The notes beneath the pieces are model-generated. The model was not told where the DNA came from, searched no databases, and saw only the letters and a list, made by a program, of their open reading frames with translations. Below are positions 60,504 to 64,000 of a DNA stretch of 64,000 nt, in pieces. The stretch's first letter is position 1. The number at the start of each line of letters is the position of its first letter. The translations under genes and the position numbers were made by a program. This DNA is from Streptomyces sp. NBS 14/10 (GTDB lineage: Bacteria; Actinomycetota; Actinomycetes; Streptomycetales; Streptomycetaceae), in contig NZ_NCSM01000014.1 of NCBI RefSeq assembly GCF_002224125.1, forward strand, positions 787,476 through 851,475, read 5' to 3'.

Positions 60504-61895
60504 TCAGACCGCCTCCCGGCTGATCGGCTGTGGGTTGGGCGCGATGTCCCGGACCCGTGGCCGGCCCGGCTGGCGCAGCAGCAGGGCGACCGCGGCCGCC
60601 ACCATGGAGATGCCGCCGGCCAGCGCGTACGCCCCGTCGTACCCCCAGTCGTCGACCACCATGGAGCCGAGGCCGCCGCCGAACAGCCCGCTGACCAGCT
60701 TTCCGCTGTACACCAGGCCGTAGTTGGTGGCGTTGTAGTTCTCGCCGAAGTAGTCCGGGGTCAGGGCGGCGAACATCGGGTAGAAGGCGCCGCCGCCGAA
60801 GCCGGAGAGGAAGGCGAAGACGAGGAACAGCGCCTCGTTGTGCAGGTTTCCGGCCCAGATCACCCCGAACTGCGCGAGCCCCAGGACCACGATCACGAAC
60901 ACCAGGGTGTTCTTGCGCCCCCAGATGTCCGACAGCCAGCCCACGACCCCGCGGCCCACGCCGTTGATGACGGACATGACGCCCATCGACGAGGCCGCGA
61001 CCAGCGGGCCGAAGCCCACCTCCTTGGCGTAGTCGACCTGGAAGGAGATGCCGAAGATGGACACCCCGGCCGTCATCACCAGCGACAGCCACATCAGCGG
61101 CAGCATGCCCGTCCTGATGGCCTCCTTGGGCGTGTACTGCCGCACCGCGGGCGGGTTCTTGGCCAGGCTCGCCGCGGTCTTGGCGTTGCCGCTGAAGCGG
61201 ATCGGGTCGATATGCGCGGGCCACCAGTTCTTGGGCGGGTCCTTGAAGAACCAGGCGCAGACCGCCACCACGATCAGCACATAGACACCGATGAGGTCGA
61301 GCACCTCGTTGTAGTTTCCGGTGTCGAACCAGTAGTTGAAGATGAAGATGAACGGCAGTGCGCCGTACGCGAAGCCGCCGTTGACGAACCCGGTCTTCGC
61401 GCCGCGCCGCTCCGGGAACCACTTGCCCACCATATTGATGCAGGTGGCGTAGACGAGCCCGGAGCCGAGCCCCCCGACGACGCCGAAGCCGAAGATCGCG
61501 GCGGCAACGTTGTCGAGGTGGGAGAGGGCGAGGAAGCCGACCAGACACAGCGCCGACCCGGTGAACATCGCCCTGCGGGCGGTCAGTATCCCCCTCTCCC
61601 GCATCCAGCCGGCCGGGAAGGCGATCCCGGCCTGGAAGAACACCCACACGCTCAGGATCCAGAAGGTGTTGCTCTGGCTCCAGCCGTGTGCTTCGGAGAG
61701 CGTGTCCTCGGCCGATCCGTACGCGTACTCGGACACGCTGATGGCCATCATCGCGATCCACGGCAGATAGACCATCAACTTCCGGCTGTGGCCGAGAATG
61801 TCGCGGTCCGTCTCGCCGATGCGGTAGATGCGCCCCTTGCCGTCCTGCACTTCTCGGAATGGCACGGTCCCATCCCGGTGTTGCTCTGTGCTCAT
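60504..61895 (-). CDS. OFA-family MFS transporter (second copy)
   Basis: 463-aa, 12-helix carrier. Family features: LMVYLPWIAMMAISVSEYAY, GGLGSGLVYATCINMVGKWF (OFA signature), PERRGAKTGFVNGGFAYGAL and GVMSVINGVGRGVVGWLSDI. A longer hydrophilic N terminus and a 40-residue central loop (HIDPIRFSGNAKTAASLAKN) differ from the first OFA copy. The ATG at 61895 has AAGGGG 7 nt upstream. It lies 76 bp after the acyl-CoA synthetase gene on the same strand, so transport and activation of one acid are likely linked; no small-subunit gene follows it. Confidence 0.92.
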   Translation of the reverse strand: MSTEQHRDGTVPFREVQDGKGRIYRIGETDRDILGHSRKLMVYLPWIAMMAISVSEYAYGSAEDTLSEAHGWSQSNTFWILSVWVFFQAGIAFPAGWMRERGILTARRAMFTGSALCLVGFLALSHLDNVAAAIFGFGVVGGLGSGLVYATCINMVGKWFPERRGAKTGFVNGGFAYGALPFIFIFNYWFDTGNYNEVLDLIGVYVLIVVAVCAWFFKDPPKNWWPAHIDPIRFSGNAKTAASLAKNPPAVRQYTPKEAIRTGMLPLMWLSLVMTAGVSIFGISFQVDYAKEVGFGPLVAASSMGVMSVINGVGRGVVGWLSDIWGRKNTLVFVIVVLGLAQFGVIWAGNLHNEALFLVFAFLSGFGGGAFYPMFAALTPDYFGENYNATNYGLVYSGKLVSGLFGGGLGSMVVDDWGYDGAYALAGGISMVAAAVALLLRQPGRPRVRDIAPNPQPISREAV

Positions 61896-61971
61896 GACGT
61901 CCCCTTGGCTTCGAAGGAACTGGCCAGCGCCCCCTGTCCAAACTCTTCGTGCTCGGGAGAACGGTGCGCTT

Positions 61972-64000
61972 TTACGTGAGCGACCCCGTGGGCAACCCCG
62001 TGAGCAACCCCGCCGACCGGGCCCAGCGGTATTTCGCGCCCAGGACGGCCACCGGCTTCTCGGTGGTGTAGGGGTAGGCCACCACGCCGTGCTCGAAGAG
62101 GTACTGGCTCGCCTCCTCGACCTCGGTGTCGCCCGCGAGGGAGGCCACCACGGGCTTGTGGATCCCGCGCGCCCGGAACTCCTCGACGACCCGCGCGGTG
62201 AGCTCGGCGAACACCATGGGCGGGGTGACGATGGTGTGCCAGTAGCCGAGGACGAGCGCGTGGATGCGCGGGTCCTCCAGGCCCAGCCGGATGGTGGCCT
62301 CGTAGGTGGCCGGCGGCTCGCCCCCGGTGATGTCGACCGGGTTGCCGGCCGCGCCGAAGGGCGGGATGAAGCGGCGGAAGGCCGCGTCGAGGTCCGGCGG
62401 GATCTCCATCAGCGACAGCCCGTTGTCGACGATGGCGTCGGACAGCAGCACCCCCGAGCCCCCGGCCCCGGTGATGATGACGACGTTGTCACCCTGGGGC
62501 GTGGGCAGCACGGGCAGCGCCCGCGCGTACTCCAGCATCTCGTTCAGGCCCGGGGCGCGGATCACCCCAGCCTGCCGCAGGATGTCGTCGTAGACCGCGT
62601 CGTCCCCGGCCAGCGCCCCGGTGTGGGAGCCCGCGGCCTTGGCGCCCGCCGCCGTACGGCCCGCCTTGAGCACCACGACCGGCTTCTTCGGCACGGTGGC
62701 GCGCGCGGCCTCGACGAAGGCGCGGCCGTCCTTGAGGTCTTCCAGGTGCATGGCGATGCACCGGGTGTTGGGGTCCTCGCCGAAGTAGGTGAGCAGGTCG
62801 TCCTCGTCCACGTCCGACTTGTTGCCGAGGCCGACGATCGCCGACACTCCGGTACGGGTGGTGCGGGCGAAGCCGAGGATGGCCATCCCGATGCCACCGG
62901 ACTGCGAGGTGAGCGCCACCGGCCCCTTGACGTCGTACGGGGTGCAGAAGGTGGCGCACAGGTCCTGCCAGGTGGAGTAGTAGCCGTAGATGTTCGGCCC
63001 CAGCAGCCGGACCCCGTGCTCCTCGGCGATCGCCACGATCCGCTCCTGCAGTTCGTGTTCACCGGTCTCGGCGAAGCCGGAGGGGATGAGGACGGCGTTG
63101 GGGATGCCCTTGCGGCCGACCTCCTCCAGCGCCGCGGGGACGAACTTGGCGGGGATCGCGAAGACCGCCACATCCACCTCGCCCGGCACATCGGTCACCG
63201 ACTTGTACGCCTTGCGGCCCAGGATGTCATCGGACTTGGGGTTCACCGGGTGGATCTCGCCGGGGAAACCGCCGTCGATGAGGTTGCGCATCACCGAGTT
63301 GCCGATCTTTCCCTGCTCGTTGGAGGCGCCGATCACGGTGACCGAGCGCGGCTGCATCAGCCGCCGCATCGCGGCCAGGATCTCCTCGCGCGAGTAGCGG
63401 CGCCGCTCGGCGGGCGGTGTGTCGCTGAGCAGGATCCGTACGTCGGCGGCCAGCACCCCGCTAGCGGAGGCGAACACCGGATTCAGATCCACCTCCGCCA
63501 CTTCGGGAAAATCGGCGGCCAGCCGGGAGACGCGGACCACCAGGTCGGCCAGCGCCTCCCGGTCCACCGCCGCCCCGCCGCGTACGCCGCGCAGCACCTC
63601 GGCGGCCCGGATGGAGTCCAGCATCGACAGCGCGTCGTCCCTGCTCGCCGGGGCCAGCCGGAAGGTGATGTCCTTCAACACCTCCACCAGCACCCCGCCG
63701 AGGCCGAACGCGACGACCTTCCCGAAGGTCGGGTCGGTGACCGCGCCGACGATGACCTCCTGGCCGCCCGCCGGCACCATCTGCTGCACCTGCACGCCCT
63801 TGATCCGGGCGTTGGGGTCGTACGCACGGGAATTGGAGACGATCGCGGTGAACGCGCCGCGCACCTCGGCCGCCGACGTCAGCCCCACCTGCACCCCGCC
63901 CGCGTCGGTCTTGTGCAGGATGTCCGGGGAGACGATCTTGAGGGCGACCGGGAAGCCGATCCGGTCGGCGAGCGCCACCGCGTCGTCCGCGCACTCCGCC
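61972..64000 (-). CDS. ADP-forming acyl-CoA synthetase (acetate-CoA ligase family), N terminus beyond right edge
   Basis: At least 675 aa, cut by the window edge. Order: ATP-grasp part (IGFPVALKIVSPDILHKTDA, FGKVVAFGLGGVLVEVLKD), then a CoA-binding Rossmann domain (RSVTVIGASNEQGKIGNSVM), then a succinyl-CoA-ligase-like domain with the phospho-His in GSHTGALAGDDAVYDDI. This is the ATP-grasp-first order; many relatives have it last. It makes an acyl-CoA from acid, ATP and CoA, releasing ADP. With the OFA transporter downstream, oxalate or a related acid is a fair guess, but acetate-type substrates are equally possible. Confidence 0.9.
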   Translation of the reverse strand, partial: AECADDAVALADRIGFPVALKIVSPDILHKTDAGGVQVGLTSAAEVRGAFTAIVSNSRAYDPNARIKGVQVQQMVPAGGQEVIVGAVTDPTFGKVVAFGLGGVLVEVLKDITFRLAPASRDDALSMLDSIRAAEVLRGVRGGAAVDREALADLVVRVSRLAADFPEVAEVDLNPVFASASGVLAADVRILLSDTPPAERRRYSREEILAAMRRLMQPRSVTVIGASNEQGKIGNSVMRNLIDGGFPGEIHPVNPKSDDILGRKAYKSVTDVPGEVDVAVFAIPAKFVPAALEEVGRKGIPNAVLIPSGFAETGEHELQERIVAIAEEHGVRLLGPNIYGYYSTWQDLCATFCTPYDVKGPVALTSQSGGIGMAILGFARTTRTGVSAIVGLGNKSDVDEDDLLTYFGEDPNTRCIAMHLEDLKDGRAFVEAARATVPKKPVVVLKAGRTAAGAKAAGSHTGALAGDDAVYDDILRQAGVIRAPGLNEMLEYARALPVLPTPQGDNVVIITGAGGSGVLLSDAIVDNGLSLMEIPPDLDAAFRRFIPPFGAAGNPVDITGGEPPATYEATIRLGLEDPRIHALVLGYWHTIVTPPMVFAELTARVVEEFRARGIHKPVVASLAGDTEVEEASQYLFEHGVVAYPYTTEKPVAVLGAKYRWARSAGLLTGLPTGSLT

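Overview
The window is high-GC actinobacterial DNA and almost certainly a Streptomyces chromosome. The signs are very G/C-biased third codon positions, many GTG starts, dense ATGA/GTGA-coupled operons, a whiE-type spore-pigment cluster, a DasR-like operator, rare TTA codons confined to regulators, and many TetR/GntR/LysR/MmyB regulators. No rRNA, tRNA or CRISPR array was found. The genes at both window edges are cut (a carboxyltransferase on the left, an ADP-forming acyl-CoA synthetase on the right).

Region 1 (1-8530) is a type II polyketide locus with whiE gene order. On the minus strand are a SchA/CurD-type protein, cupin, KS-alpha, CLF, ACP, aromatase/cyclase, TcmI-like cyclase and an acetyl-CoA carboxyltransferase; an FAD hydroxylase is divergent on the plus strand. 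Malonyl-CoA supply, minimal PKS, ring closure and oxidation are therefore all present. A perfect 19-bp hairpin closes the hydroxylase unit.

Region 2 (8530-31050) is mixed accessory and housekeeping DNA. It holds a toxin remnant coupled to its antitoxin, a ComB-like gene, a frameshifted gene, DedA plus a metallo-beta-lactamase-fold protein, and a P-loop GTPase paired with a tail-anchored protein. Next come a dipeptidase, an operon of secreted lectin/lyase-like proteins beside a DasR-type site, and a membrane phosphodiesterase. Then follow an amino-acid permease overlapping an antisense MFS pump, whose TetR regulator has two perfect palindromes, a P450 with no K-helix ExxR motif, a His-rich methyltransferase, a streptogrisin-like protease and an aldo/keto reductase.

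Region 3 (31050-44000) holds an acyl-CoA ligase operon with an unknown partner, a LysR/bile-acid-type transporter pair, a secreted sialidase, a MerR regulator, tandem serine hydrolases preceded by a 23-bp-periodic repeat, an SDR and a TetR/MFS pair.

Region 4 (44100-64000) has a formate/oxalate theme. It contains a molybdenum formate dehydrogenase operon whose catalytic subunit is split between two non-adjacent genes, plus FdhD, two OFA-family (oxalate/formate antiporter-like) transporters, a GntR regulator and an ADP-forming acyl-CoA synthetase. A TnpB-only IS200/IS605-type element sits between one OFA transporter and a 36-aa membrane peptide gene. Removing the element in silico restores an ATGA stop/start overlap, so the two were very probably a coupled operon. 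Between these lie a Ser/Thr kinase with a seven-repeat WD40 domain and a frameshifted HTH-TPR regulator, both with TTA (bldA-type) codons, and a HATPase-type regulator.
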